Shown here one piece after another: positions 43,096 to 51,747 of a stretch of DNA of 64,000 nucleotides; position 1 is the stretch's first letter, and each line of letters starts with the position of its first letter. Both the position numbers and the translations under genes were made by a program. The notes beneath the pieces were generated by a model. That model had not been told where the DNA came from and did not search any database. It saw only the letters and a program-made list of their open reading frames with translations. Source of the stretch: Pontibacter kalidii (lineage in GTDB: Bacteria; Bacteroidota; Bacteroidia; Cytophagales; Hymenobacteraceae); NCBI RefSeq assembly GCF_026278245.1, contig NZ_CP111079.1:2110501-2174500 (forward strand). The letters are read 5' to 3'.

Positions 43096-43820
43096 GCCTG
43101 CTCCTCCTCCATGACCAGGAATTCTTCCGGGGAAATCGGCACGAAACGCACTTCATCTCCTGCCTGCAGCAAACTCGGATTATCACGGCCAGGGTTGAAG
43201 AGTTGCAGCGGCGTGCGCCCGATCAGTTGCCAGCCGCCGGGGGTGCTGATGGAATAGACACCTGTCTGCGCCCCGGCAATACCCACGCTGCCGGCAGGTA
43301 TACGGTTCCGTGGGTCGGCTTTTCGGGGTACGGAAAGGCGCACATCCATCCCGCCCAGGTAGGGAAAGCCAGGTGCAAACCCTATCATATAGACATGGTA
43401 AGTGCCGCTGCTATGGATCCGGACAACCTCATCTGTGCTCAACCCAGCATGCTCCGCCACCTCCTCCAGGTCAGGCCCGTAAATACCTCCGTACACCACG
43501 GGCAACTCCACCACGCGGGCAGGCTTGGTGTGGGTCTCCTGTACCTGCTCCACCAGAATGCCCAATTGTCGCACCACTTCACTGTAAGCATCCAGCTTGC
43601 CCTGCTGGCTCAGCACCCAGGGGTCATAGTACACGGTGAGGGAAGTAAAAGCGGGCACGAACTCCACCAATCCGGCAAAAGGCTGCTGCTCCAATGCCTG
43701 CGCCACGGCCAGGATGCGGCGATGTATGTCAGGGCTGATGGTTTCCCCAAAAAGCAGCGCCACGGCATTGTCGCCGAGGGGGCACAGGAGGAGCGGCGGA
43801 TTTTGGAGGATCTCAGGCAT
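43086..43820 (-). CDS. pxpB: 5-oxoprolinase subunit B (KipI/AHS1 family)
   Basis: A 244-residue protein with CPLGDNAVALLFGE near the start, VVYGGIYGPDLEEVAEHAGLS, and the strongly conserved IGFAPGFPYLGGMD and TPGGWQLIGRTPL. These identify the KipI/AHS1 family, subunit B of 5-oxoprolinase. In Bacillus the homologue also inhibits the sporulation kinase KinA, a role not expected in this lineage. It follows the YjjX-like gene by 19 bp, in the same operon. Confidence 0.93.
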   Translation of the reverse strand: MPEILQNPPLLLCPLGDNAVALLFGETISPDIHRRILAVAQALEQQPFAGLVEFVPAFTSLTVYYDPWVLSQQGKLDAYSEVVRQLGILVEQVQETHTKPARVVELPVVYGGIYGPDLEEVAEHAGLSTDEVVRIHSSGTYHVYMIGFAPGFPYLGGMDVRLSVPRKADPRNRIPAGSVGIAGAQTGVYSISTPGGWQLIGRTPLQLFNPGRDNPSLLQAGDEVRFVPISPEEFLVMEEEQAWD

Positions 43821-43839
43821 AGAACATGTATACTTGGCG

Positions 43840-44394
43840 CTACGGCTGCGGGTTCAGGTAGAGTTCTTTGTTCCGGAGCGGCACCAGGGCCAGCACCACC
43901 GCCTGCTCGTATAGCTCGCGCCGGTCTACCACATTATGGGTAAGTATGCCAATGGCGCCGCCCTTCTGCTTGGAGTTGGAGTGGCTGAAGATACGATCGT
44001 TGGCCTCGCCAAGCTCTACCCCCTGCTCCACCAGCTTCCGCACTTTCTGGGGCAGGAAAAACGTGCCGGATCGCGCTTTGCCCATCTGCTCGTTATCCTG
44101 CACCACCACCCAGGCGAAGGTAGCCAAGTCGCCTCCGATTACCTCTACGCCGCCTTCCAGCCCAATCCAGAAATCGGCGTCCGGCTGCAGTGCTTTCGCG
44201 TTGGCTACACGGTTCAGCGCCCCCTGCAGCGTTTCCTGCTCCGTCATGGGCTGGTCGGCCACGCCGGAGGGCACACTCGCTGGCTCAGGGATAAACTTGG
44301 ACTCCGGGAACATACGCTGCAACCCATCCAGCGCGGCGTTTACCTTCACCGGGTTCGTGGAGGCAATCACTACGGTATATGTTTTGTGTTCCAT
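43840..44394 (-). CDS. Inosine/xanthosine triphosphatase, YjjX (DUF84) family
   Basis: A 184-residue protein starting at the ATG at 44394 (MEHKTYTVVIASTNPVK). The frame is open further upstream, but that part is repeat sequence and not protein-like. Family motifs are ASTNPVKVNA, GVADQPMTEQET, FWIGLEGGVE and GGAIGILTHNVVDRRELYEQA. YjjX hydrolyses ITP and XTP, keeping damaged purines out of nucleic acids. It is the first gene of the pxp operon, with no obvious functional tie to it. Confidence 0.9.
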   Translation of the reverse strand: MEHKTYTVVIASTNPVKVNAALDGLQRMFPESKFIPEPASVPSGVADQPMTEQETLQGALNRVANAKALQPDADFWIGLEGGVEVIGGDLATFAWVVVQDNEQMGKARSGTFFLPQKVRKLVEQGVELGEANDRIFSHSNSKQKGGAIGILTHNVVDRRELYEQAVVLALVPLRNKELYLNPQP

Positions 44395-44429
44395 GATCAA
44401 TTTAAAGTATAAGTTCAATCTCTCTTTTT

Positions 44430-44524
44430 TGTCATCCTGCAAGGATCTTGTGGGCCAGTAGTGATAGCTTAACCTCCCGAGGGAAGGGGCCCTCCCTTCC
44501 ACCAAGTTTCTTAACAGAATGACA
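44430..44524. repeat. Dispersed GTCAT...ATGACA repeat, copy 1
   Basis: The sequence begins TGTCATCCTGCAAGGATCTTG and ends AGAATGACAG, with inverted ends and a GGGAAGGGGCCCTCCC palindrome inside. A related unit is at 61725-61828. It is probably a REP or MITE-type element; it contains no gene. Confidence 0.5.
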
Positions 44525-44552
44525 GTAATTTTGAGCCTGTTTTACTAGAATG

Positions 44553-44584
44553 AACCCACCCCTACCCCTCCGAGGAGGGGAATT
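44553..44584. repeat. AACCCACCCCT palindrome fragment
   Basis: AACCCACCCCT followed by CCCCTCCGAGGAGGGG, the core of the MITE-like element of 2764 and 39861, without its right half. Another fragment is at 53566-53596. Confidence 0.5.
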
Positions 44585-44599
44585 CATACTTGTATACTT

Positions 44600-44640
44600 T
44601 TCTAACTCCCGAACTCTCTAACTCCTAAACTCCCCTACTC
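44600..44640. repeat. CTAACTCC-type tandem repeat, third copy
   Basis: TTCTAACTCCCGAACTCTC-like units about 30 bp before the aminopeptidase start, related to 2971-3030 and 9438-9476. Confidence 0.45.
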
Positions 44641-44669
44641 TCCAACATTAATAAGTATATTTGAAAAGT

Positions 44670-47261
44670 ATGAAAAAGAGAAACAGAAACCTACTCCTGG
44701 CAGGCATCGCTTTGCTCAGCGCAGGCTCCTTGGCCTCCTGCAGCAACACTATTCCTGCTTCAGAGCCCATACCCGTAGAAACCGGCGTATCCAAGGAACT
44801 GGCCGATTACCGCAAGCAGGTGCTCAGCCGCATCGCCTACGACATCAGCCTGCAGATCCCGGAGCAGAAGCAGCAGCCTATTCTTGGTTACGAGACTATT
44901 ACCTTTCGCCTCTCCGACAACAGCCGCCCGCTGCAGCTCGACTTTAAAGAGGCCCCCGACCACCTGAAACAAGTATGGCTGAACGGCAAGCAACTGGAGG
45001 CGAAGCTAGAGAACGAGCACATCCTCCTGCCAGCCAAAGCTCTTAAGGTTGGGGAGAATGAGGTAAAGGTAGAGTTTATCGCCGGGGACTTGTCGTTGAA
45101 CCGAAACGAGGAATACCTGTATACCTTGCTGGTGCCCGACCGCGCCCGCACCGTGCTGCCCGTGTTCGACCAACCCAACCTGAAAGCCACCTTCAAGCTT
45201 AGTTTAACACTTCCCAAAGACTGGAACGCGTTAGCGAATGGAGCACTGGTAGACTCTACGGTGGCAGAGAACAGCAAAAGCTATACTTTCGCTATTTCTG
45301 ATACCATCCCTACTTACCTGTTTTCGTTTGCGGCGGGTAAGTTCAAGCATGTGCAGCGCGACATGAGGGGCACCACCATGCACTTTTACCACCGCGAAAC
45401 CGATCAGGCCAAGCTACGCGAAAGCATGGACCCGATCTTCCAGCTCCACAGCGATGCGCTGGTTTTTCTGGAGGAGTATACACAGATCCCTTACCCTTTC
45501 CAGAAGTTCGATTTCGTGGCAATTCCGGACTTTCAGTATGGCGGCATGGAGCATGTGGGCGCGATCCAGTACAAAGCTTCCACTCTGTTTCTGGATGAGA
45601 CGGCAACGAAGGACGAGAAAATCGCCCGCTCCAACCTTATCGCGCACGAAACGGCCCACATGTGGTTCGGCGACCTGGTAACGATGCAATGGTTCGATGA
45701 TGTGTGGATGAAGGAGGTGTTCGCCAATTTTATGGCTGATAAGGTAACGCAGGTGGCGCTGGAGAACACCAACTATGACATGAAGTTTTTGGTAGACCAC
45801 TTCCCCGCCGCCTACAGCATCGACCGCACTTCCGGGGCTAACCCTATCCGCCAGCCGCTGGACAACCTGCAGGATGCCGGCTCGCTCTACGGGGGCATCA
45901 TCTACCACAAAGCCCCCATTATGATGCGCCAGCTGGAGCGCCTGATGGGTGAGGATGAACTGCGCAAAGGACTGCAGGAATACCTGAAAACCTACGCCTT
46001 TCAAAACGCCACCTGGCCCGACCTCATCAAAATACTGGATGCCCGCACCCCTACCGACCTGCAACAGTGGAACCAGGTCTGGGTGAACGAGCCGGGACGG
46101 CCTGTTTTTACGCATGAACTGAAGGCCCGCAACGGCAAAATCGAGCAGCTGCGCGTGTCACAGAAAGGCGAAGACGGCTCTGACAGGGTATGGCCGCAGT
46201 TCTTCGAAATAGCGCTGGTGTACCCCGACCGGATGGAAGAGCTGACGGTGGACATGACGAACGAGGATGTGGTGGTGGAGACAGCCGCAGGCAAAGAGGT
46301 GCCGCAGTTCATCCTTTTCAACTCCACGGGGCAGGGCTACGGCGTGTTTCCGGTGGATGAGGCGATGCTGCAGCGGCTGTATACTTTGCAGGACCCAGTA
46401 CAGCGCGCGTCGGCTTACATCAACCTCTACGAGAACATGCTCAACGGCCGCAGCCTTACCCCACAACAACTCCTCAGTTTCTACCAAAAAGGGCTGACAC
46501 AGGAGCAGGAGGAGCTGAACATTAAGCTGCTTACCGGGCAGCTAAGCGATCTGTACTGGGTTTTCCTTTCGCCGGCACAACGCCAGCAACAGGCGGCGCA
46601 ACTGGAGCAGCATGTGTGGCAGGCACTGCAGCAGCACCAGGCGCCAAACGTGAAAAAGCTGCTCTTCAAGACCTACCAAAGTGTAGCCACCTCCAAAGAA
46701 GCGCAGGACAGGTTGTACCAGGTATGGCAAAAGCAGGAGCCGCCTACTGGTGTCAAATTGAATGAAGATGATTATACTTCGCTGGCACTTGCCCTGGCCG
46801 TGCGCGACTATCCGGCACAAAGTATACTGCAGCAGCAACTGACCCGCATCCAGAACCCTGACCGAAAAAAACGGCTGGAGTTCCTCATGCCAGCGCTGTC
46901 TGCTGATGTGCAGGTGCGGGATGCGTTTTTCGCGTCACTTAAAGATGCCGAGAACCGGGAGAAAGAGTCCTGGGTAGCCTCAGCCTTGGGTTACCTGCAC
47001 CACCCGCTGCGTGCTCAGACTTCTGAGAAGTACCTGCCCCAAAGCCTGGAGCTGCTGGCCGAAATCCAGCGCACGGGCGATATTTTCTTTCCCTTTAACT
47101 GGCTCCGCGCCACTTTAGGCTCCTACCAAACCACCACAGCAGCCCAGGTCGTTCGCGATTTTCTGAAGGCAAACCAAAACTATAACCCAAAGCTTAAAGC
47201 CAAAATCCTGCAGGCTTCCGACGATCTGTTCCGGGCGGAGAAGCTGGTGCAACAGCAGTAA
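44670..47261 (+). CDS. M1-family aminopeptidase, lipoprotein
   Basis: An 863-residue zinc metallopeptidase. The ATG at 44670 opens MKKRNRNLLLAGIALL, a lipoprotein signal ending SLASC; a TTG nine bases upstream is less likely. The zinc site HETAH with the downstream glutamate (WMKEVFANFMADK) is intact, and ERAP1-C-like helices fill the last 350 residues. The exopeptidase motif usually written GAMEN reads GGMEH here (FQYGGMEHVGAIQY), seen in a subgroup of M1 enzymes. It trims N-terminal residues from peptides, probably at the envelope. It has its own upstream region and a bidirectional terminator downstream. Confidence 0.9.
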   Translation: MKKRNRNLLLAGIALLSAGSLASCSNTIPASEPIPVETGVSKELADYRKQVLSRIAYDISLQIPEQKQQPILGYETITFRLSDNSRPLQLDFKEAPDHLKQVWLNGKQLEAKLENEHILLPAKALKVGENEVKVEFIAGDLSLNRNEEYLYTLLVPDRARTVLPVFDQPNLKATFKLSLTLPKDWNALANGALVDSTVAENSKSYTFAISDTIPTYLFSFAAGKFKHVQRDMRGTTMHFYHRETDQAKLRESMDPIFQLHSDALVFLEEYTQIPYPFQKFDFVAIPDFQYGGMEHVGAIQYKASTLFLDETATKDEKIARSNLIAHETAHMWFGDLVTMQWFDDVWMKEVFANFMADKVTQVALENTNYDMKFLVDHFPAAYSIDRTSGANPIRQPLDNLQDAGSLYGGIIYHKAPIMMRQLERLMGEDELRKGLQEYLKTYAFQNATWPDLIKILDARTPTDLQQWNQVWVNEPGRPVFTHELKARNGKIEQLRVSQKGEDGSDRVWPQFFEIALVYPDRMEELTVDMTNEDVVVETAAGKEVPQFILFNSTGQGYGVFPVDEAMLQRLYTLQDPVQRASAYINLYENMLNGRSLTPQQLLSFYQKGLTQEQEELNIKLLTGQLSDLYWVFLSPAQRQQQAAQLEQHVWQALQQHQAPNVKKLLFKTYQSVATSKEAQDRLYQVWQKQEPPTGVKLNEDDYTSLALALAVRDYPAQSILQQQLTRIQNPDRKKRLEFLMPALSADVQVRDAFFASLKDAENREKESWVASALGYLHHPLRAQTSEKYLPQSLELLAEIQRTGDIFFPFNWLRATLGSYQTTTAAQVVRDFLKANQNYNPKLKAKILQASDDLFRAEKLVQQQ

Positions 47262-47379
47262 ATCAATCAAACCTCGCGGCGTCTTTAAGCCCCGCGAGTG
47301 TCTAGGTTTTAGCGTGGCAATGGCTATGAGTACGAACAGTCACCGGTTTTACAAACATGATGCGCTCTTTTGAAAAAAG

Positions 47380-47409
47380 AAAAGCCCCTCCGTTTCCGGA
47401 GGGGCTTTT
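47380..47409. terminator. Bidirectional intrinsic terminator
   Basis: A perfect 13-bp stem (AAAAGCCCCTCCG / CGGAGGGGCTTTT) with a 4-nt loop between the convergent aminopeptidase and PDH E2 genes, with an A-run before and a T-run after it. Confidence 0.9.
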
Positions 47410-47431
47410 TAAACGTTATACTTCGAGTAGA

Positions 47432-49132
47432 TTACACCAGTATTCTCACCGGGTTCTCCAGCAGGTTCTTGAACGTCTGCAGGAAGGCGGAGCCTACCGC
47501 GCCATCCACCACGCGGTGGTCACAAGATAGGGTAACCTTCATCACGTTGCCGATCTGGATGTTACCGTTCTTCACAACCGGTGTTTGCTTGATGCCTCCC
47601 ACAGCCATGATGCAGGCATCCGGCGGGTTGATGATGGCGGTGAACTCTTCGATGCCGAACATGCCCAGGTTGGAGATGGTAAACGTGTTTCCTTCCCAGT
47701 CGGACGGCTGCAGCTTCTTGCTCTTTGCTTTACCGCCCAAATCTTTCACCTCGGCAGAGATGGCAGAGAGCGACTTGTAGTCCGCGTTGCGAACAACCGG
47801 TACCAGCAGGCCTTCTTCTACCGCTACGGCCACACCAATGTTGATGTGCTTGTTGTAGCGGATCTTATCGCCCAGCCAGGAGGAGTTAACCGCCGGATGC
47901 TGACGCAGGGCCGCAGCAGCGGCTTTGATGACCAGGTCGTTGAAGGATACCTTCACCGGAGATACTTCGTTGATGCTGGCGCGTGCCTCGATGGCTTTGT
48001 CCATATCGATCTCCATGGTCAGGTAGAAGTGCGGAGCGGAGAACTTGCTCTCGGCCAGACGGCGGGCAATTACCTTGCGCATCTGCGATACGTTCACCTC
48101 TTCGTAAGCCTCGGCTGGAGCACCCGGTATGGCAGTGCTGGCCTGAGGGGCAGCAGCCTGCGGCGCAGCGGCTTTCTGCGGTGCGGCAGACGGCGTGAAG
48201 CTCTCCACGTCGCGCAGCACAATGCGGCCATTCTCGCCTGTACCTTTTATCTGGCTCAGGTTAAAGCCTTTCTCTTTGGCCACGCGCTTGGCCAGCGGCG
48301 AAGCCTTGATGCGGCCATTCTCAGAGGCAGCAGCGGTTTCTTCGCCGGCAGTGTCGGTTACGTTTGTTTCCTGTACTTTCTCTGACGTTGTCGCGTCTAC
48401 GCCGGCCTCGATGGCCTCGTCTGTCTGGGCGTTCTCCTCGCGCTCCTGCGTGTTGGACGAAGCCGCTTCCAGCAGTGCTTTGTAGTCCGCGCCTTCCTCT
48501 CCGATAATGGCGATGATGGCGTCAATGGCCACGGAGTCGCCTTCTTTCACGCCCGTATACAGCAGTGTTCCGTCTTCGTAGGACTCCAGTTCCATGGTGG
48601 CCTTGTCGGTTTCCACTTCTGCCAGCACATCTCCGGACTTCACTTTGTCGCCTTGCTTCTTCTGCCAGCTCACCAGCACCCCTTCGGTCATGGTGTCGCT
48701 CATTTTCGGCATGCGGATAACGGAGGCCTTGATATTGCTCGTGTCAACGGCGGTTTTGGCTGGTGCCTCTTCTTTGGCAACGGCAGGCTTGGTTTCTTCT
48801 TTCTTCGGCTCAGGCTTCTCCTCTTTCTTTTCTGCCTTGGCAGCCGGAGCGCCGCCGCCTTTTACCTCGCTCAGCAGGCCGGAAATGTCCTCGCCTTCCT
48901 TGCCAATAATCGCGATGACGGCATCCACCGGTACAGAATCCCCCTTTTTGGGGCCGATGTACAGCAGTGTTCCGTCTTCGTAGGACTCCAGCTCCATGGT
49001 GGCCTTGTCGGTTTCCACTTCTGCCAGGATATCGCCGGCGCTTACCTTATCGCCCTCTTTTTTCAACCAAGATGCAATCACCCCCTCCGTCATCGTGTCG
49101 CTCATCTTGGGCATTTTTATAACTTCAGCCAT
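47432..49132 (-). CDS. pdhC: Pyruvate dehydrogenase E2, dihydrolipoamide acetyltransferase
   Basis: A 566-residue protein. Two lipoyl domains (about 1-80 and 135-215) each carry the lipoylation motif ETDKATMELESY. Alanine/proline/glutamate-rich linkers follow, then a peripheral-subunit-binding domain (IKASPLAKRVAKEKGFNLSQI) and the acyltransferase core (about 335-566) with the catalytic SCDHRVVDGA. It moves the acetyl group from E1 to CoA in the pyruvate dehydrogenase complex. The two lipoyl modules and the start MAEVIKMPKMSDTMTEG are typical of Bacteroidota and alpha-proteobacterial-type E2. E1 and E3 genes are not adjacent; the 226 bp upstream hold no gene. Confidence 0.93.
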   Translation of the reverse strand: MAEVIKMPKMSDTMTEGVIASWLKKEGDKVSAGDILAEVETDKATMELESYEDGTLLYIGPKKGDSVPVDAVIAIIGKEGEDISGLLSEVKGGGAPAAKAEKKEEKPEPKKEETKPAVAKEEAPAKTAVDTSNIKASVIRMPKMSDTMTEGVLVSWQKKQGDKVKSGDVLAEVETDKATMELESYEDGTLLYTGVKEGDSVAIDAIIAIIGEEGADYKALLEAASSNTQEREENAQTDEAIEAGVDATTSEKVQETNVTDTAGEETAAASENGRIKASPLAKRVAKEKGFNLSQIKGTGENGRIVLRDVESFTPSAAPQKAAAPQAAAPQASTAIPGAPAEAYEEVNVSQMRKVIARRLAESKFSAPHFYLTMEIDMDKAIEARASINEVSPVKVSFNDLVIKAAAAALRQHPAVNSSWLGDKIRYNKHINIGVAVAVEEGLLVPVVRNADYKSLSAISAEVKDLGGKAKSKKLQPSDWEGNTFTISNLGMFGIEEFTAIINPPDACIMAVGGIKQTPVVKNGNIQIGNVMKVTLSCDHRVVDGAVGSAFLQTFKNLLENPVRILV

Positions 49133-49358
49133 AAATTTCGTGTTGTTTATTCGCCCAATAGGTCTTGTATGATCCGCCCAAAATTAGATTTAAAAATATT
49201 TTATTCAAACTAAGTATGCATACAAATGATTTTACCGCCACCGGATACTTTACCGCTGCCCTACTTTAGCCTGCATACTGCTCCGGCAAGCAAGTTACGC
49301 AAACAAGCTTAATATCTAAAGTTTCGGCACCTTACTTCTGTGTTATACCTTCGGGAGG

Positions 49359-49973
49359 CTACTGCAGGTGCGCCACATCGCAGTACTTTTTAACGGCAAA
49401 CATACTTCCGGTGTAGTCCAGCTGGTAAAGGCAGAGGTTCTGGTGCCTGAACTCATCCATGCAGCGCAAGGGGTAGCGCAGCAGTTGGCACAGCAAAATG
49501 CGCATGGCCCGGCCGTGCATGCACACGAGAATGGTTTCCTCCTCCGGCCTGCTGAGCATTAAATCTATAAAAGGCTGCTGCCGCTCAAAAACCAGCTGCG
49601 GGCTCTCGCCTCCCTCTATGCAGATTTCGGTATTGCCATCGCACCAGGTCTGCAGGATGCCGTGGTAGTAGGCGTCCTCTTCCGGAGTGATGCGGGTGCC
49701 CTCGCGGGTGCCCCAGTTTATTTCGTTCAGACCGGTGTGCTGCTCGTGGGGAATCCCCAGGTCGATGAATTGCTGCACCGACTGAATGCTGCGCTGCAGC
49801 GTGGAAGTATACACTTTATCGAACTTCACGTCCTTATACTTCTCGTAAAACAGGGCTGCCTGCCGCTGCCCCTCCGCATTCAGCACGGAGTCAACGCCGC
49901 TGCCCTGCACAATACTTTGCTGGTTATAGTCTGTCTGCCCGTGGCGGATGAGGTATACTTTCTTAATACTCAA
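49359..49973 (-). CDS. Histidine phosphatase family protein
   Basis: A 204-residue protein of the phosphoglycerate-mutase-like superfamily. The catalytic RHG motif lies at the start (VYLIRHGQTDYN), and the second histidine is in VCMHGRAMRILLCQLL. The acid residue is likely in NWGTREG. The start appears to be TTG at 49973; no ATG occurs in frame before a stop eight codons upstream. The substrate is a small phosphate ester, unspecified. It is divergent from the hotdog thioesterase, so the 57-bp spacer must serve both promoters. Confidence 0.87.
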   Translation of the reverse strand: MSIKKVYLIRHGQTDYNQQSIVQGSGVDSVLNAEGQRQAALFYEKYKDVKFDKVYTSTLQRSIQSVQQFIDLGIPHEQHTGLNEINWGTREGTRITPEEDAYYHGILQTWCDGNTEICIEGGESPQLVFERQQPFIDLMLSRPEEETILVCMHGRAMRILLCQLLRYPLRCMDEFRHQNLCLYQLDYTGSMFAVKKYCDVAHLQ

Positions 49974-50030
49974 AATTCTTCTACTTTTGCCTACTTACAT
50001 AAATCAGCGCGAATTTAGGCATCTCAGCGG

Positions 50031-50450
50031 ATGGATAAAAATACAGATACGGTAGAGCGTGTAAAACAGTGGTGCCAGAACACCATGATCGAACACCTGG
50101 GCATCGAAATTACGGAAGTGGGCGCCGACTACCTGTGCGGCAAAATGCCCGTGGACCAGCGTACGCACCAGCCCATGGGCCTGCTGCACGGCGGGGCCTC
50201 GGTGGTGCTGGCCGAGTCGCTGGCAAGTATGGGGGCGGCCCTTCAGGTAGATTTAACAAAAAAGGCCTGCGTTGGTTTAGAGATCAATGCCAACCACCTG
50301 CGCAGTGCCCGCGAGGGCTGGGTGTACGGCAGGGCCACCCCAATTCATGTAGGCCGGAGCACGCAGGTTTGGGAGACCCGGATCACCAACGAGGAAGGCG
50401 ATCTGGTGTGCATCAGTCGCATGACCGTGGCCGTAATCGATAAAAAATAA
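50031..50450 (+). CDS. Hotdog-fold acyl-CoA thioesterase, possible DHNA-CoA hydrolase
   Basis: A 139-residue single-hotdog protein of the PaaI/EntH type. It has MGLLHGGASVVLAESLASMGA, with the helix that begins at the catalytic acid, and GLEINANHLRSAREG. It lies 29 bp before menF and begins the menaquinone gene group. MenI, the enzyme that releases 1,4-dihydroxy-2-naphthoate from its CoA ester, belongs to this fold, so that role is likely from context but not proven by sequence. Confidence 0.83.
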   Translation: MDKNTDTVERVKQWCQNTMIEHLGIEITEVGADYLCGKMPVDQRTHQPMGLLHGGASVVLAESLASMGAALQVDLTKKACVGLEINANHLRSAREGWVYGRATPIHVGRSTQVWETRITNEEGDLVCISRMTVAVIDKK

Positions 50451-50479
50451 ACCGGCTATACTTGCCAAAAGGAGCGACT

Positions 50480-51652
50480 ATGAGGGGTGAGCAAACCCAG
50501 AAGTATACTTTAGAACAGATTTTCCGAGCAGCCATCGCCGGGCAAAAGGCGGTGGCTGTCTGGCGCCTGCCCTTTTCCGATAAGCTGCAGGCCTGCGTGC
50601 AACTGGGACAGCAATTCACGACCGGGCAACCGCAACTCGAAACCAGCCCCTTCGGCTTCTTCTTTTGCCCTTTCCAGGTATCAGCACAGGACCGGAACCT
50701 CTTTATAAAGGGCGATCTATACTTCGACGGGGAAACCCTGACGCCTGCAGCCGAGGTTCCACAGCCGCAGTTGCAGGCATTTTACGCCTTGCTGCGGGAG
50801 GCACCAGGTATAAACGGCTGGCATACTTCCGCCAGCACAGAAAATCATACTTTCCAGACCGAGCAGGGATTTACCACTGCAGTACGGAAGGCGGTGGAAC
50901 GTATAAAGGCGGAGGAGATGGAGAAGGTGGTGCTGTCGCGAAACGACCGGGAGCCGCTGCCAGAGAGCTTCTCGCCGGTGGCAGCCTTTAAGACGATGGT
51001 GGCCACTTACCCGCGGGCCTTCGTGTCGCTGGTGTCGGTACCGGGTGTGGGCACCTGGATGGGGGCCTCGCCTGAGATCCTGGTAAGTATAAACGAGCAG
51101 CAGGTGTTCCATACGGTGGCACTGGCGGGCACACAAACGGCTGTGGAGAACATGGCCGACGCCATCTGGCGGCAGAAGGAGATTGAGGAGCAGGCCATGG
51201 TGGAGCGCTACATACTTAGCTGCTTTAAGAAACTACGCCTCCGCGAGTATTCTGAAGTCGGCCCCAGAACGATTGTGGCCGGCAACCTGATGCACCTGCG
51301 CACCGATTTTAAGGTAAACCTGAACGAGGTGCATTTCCCGACCCTGGGCACCGACATGCTGGAGCTGCTGCACCCGACCTCGGCCGTTTGCGGGCTGCCC
51401 AAGGAACCGGCGCTGCAATTTATACTGGCCCACGAAGGTTACAGCCGCGGCTACTACAGCGGCTTCCTGGGCCCGGTAAACGGCGCGGGCGGCTCGCACC
51501 TGTACGTAAACCTGCGCTGCATGCAACTACGCCAGCATGAGGCTATTCTTTACGCCGGCGCCGGCATCACCGAGGGCTCCGACCCACATAAAGAATGGCA
51601 GGAAACCCAGCACAAAATGCAGACGATGGGGAAGATCCTGTCGGATTTTTAA
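50480..51652 (+). CDS. menF: Isochorismate synthase
   Basis: A 390-residue chorismate-binding enzyme. The ATG at 50480 is preferred over a TTG at 50462 because AAGGAG sits about 7 nt before it, unusual in this window. Motifs include KVVLSRND, WMGASPEILV, VALAGTQ, HPTSAVCGLPKEPA and the late EGYSRGYYSGFLGPV, with YAGAGITEGSDP at the end. It converts chorismate to isochorismate, the first step of menaquinone synthesis. It is followed by menD after 95 bp of low-complexity sequence. Confidence 0.92.
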   Translation: MRGEQTQKYTLEQIFRAAIAGQKAVAVWRLPFSDKLQACVQLGQQFTTGQPQLETSPFGFFFCPFQVSAQDRNLFIKGDLYFDGETLTPAAEVPQPQLQAFYALLREAPGINGWHTSASTENHTFQTEQGFTTAVRKAVERIKAEEMEKVVLSRNDREPLPESFSPVAAFKTMVATYPRAFVSLVSVPGVGTWMGASPEILVSINEQQVFHTVALAGTQTAVENMADAIWRQKEIEEQAMVERYILSCFKKLRLREYSEVGPRTIVAGNLMHLRTDFKVNLNEVHFPTLGTDMLELLHPTSAVCGLPKEPALQFILAHEGYSRGYYSGFLGPVNGAGGSHLYVNLRCMQLRQHEAILYAGAGITEGSDPHKEWQETQHKMQTMGKILSDF

Positions 51653-51654
51653 TT

Positions 51655-51745
51655 TTGATTGAGTAAATGAGTGATGGAGTGAATTTTATTCTCTTTCATT
51701 CCTCATTCACACATTCACTCATACACTAACTCACTCATTCGCTCA
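51655..51745. repeat. Low-complexity CATTCACTCAT-type sequence
   Basis: GAGTAAATGAGTGATGGAGTG at the left and several CATTCACTCAT-like units at the right are partly complementary, so an imperfect hairpin could form between menF and menD. It has the look of a slippage-derived repeat. Confidence 0.45.
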
Positions 51746-51747
51746 TT

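Noticed and set aside
44395..44505. N-terminal extension of the YjjX-like protein
   Set aside because: The added 37 residues are encoded by the dispersed GTCAT...ATGACA repeat.
50462..50479. TTG start for menF
   Set aside because: An ATG at 50480 has a purine-rich AAGGAG at proper distance and gives a normal N terminus.
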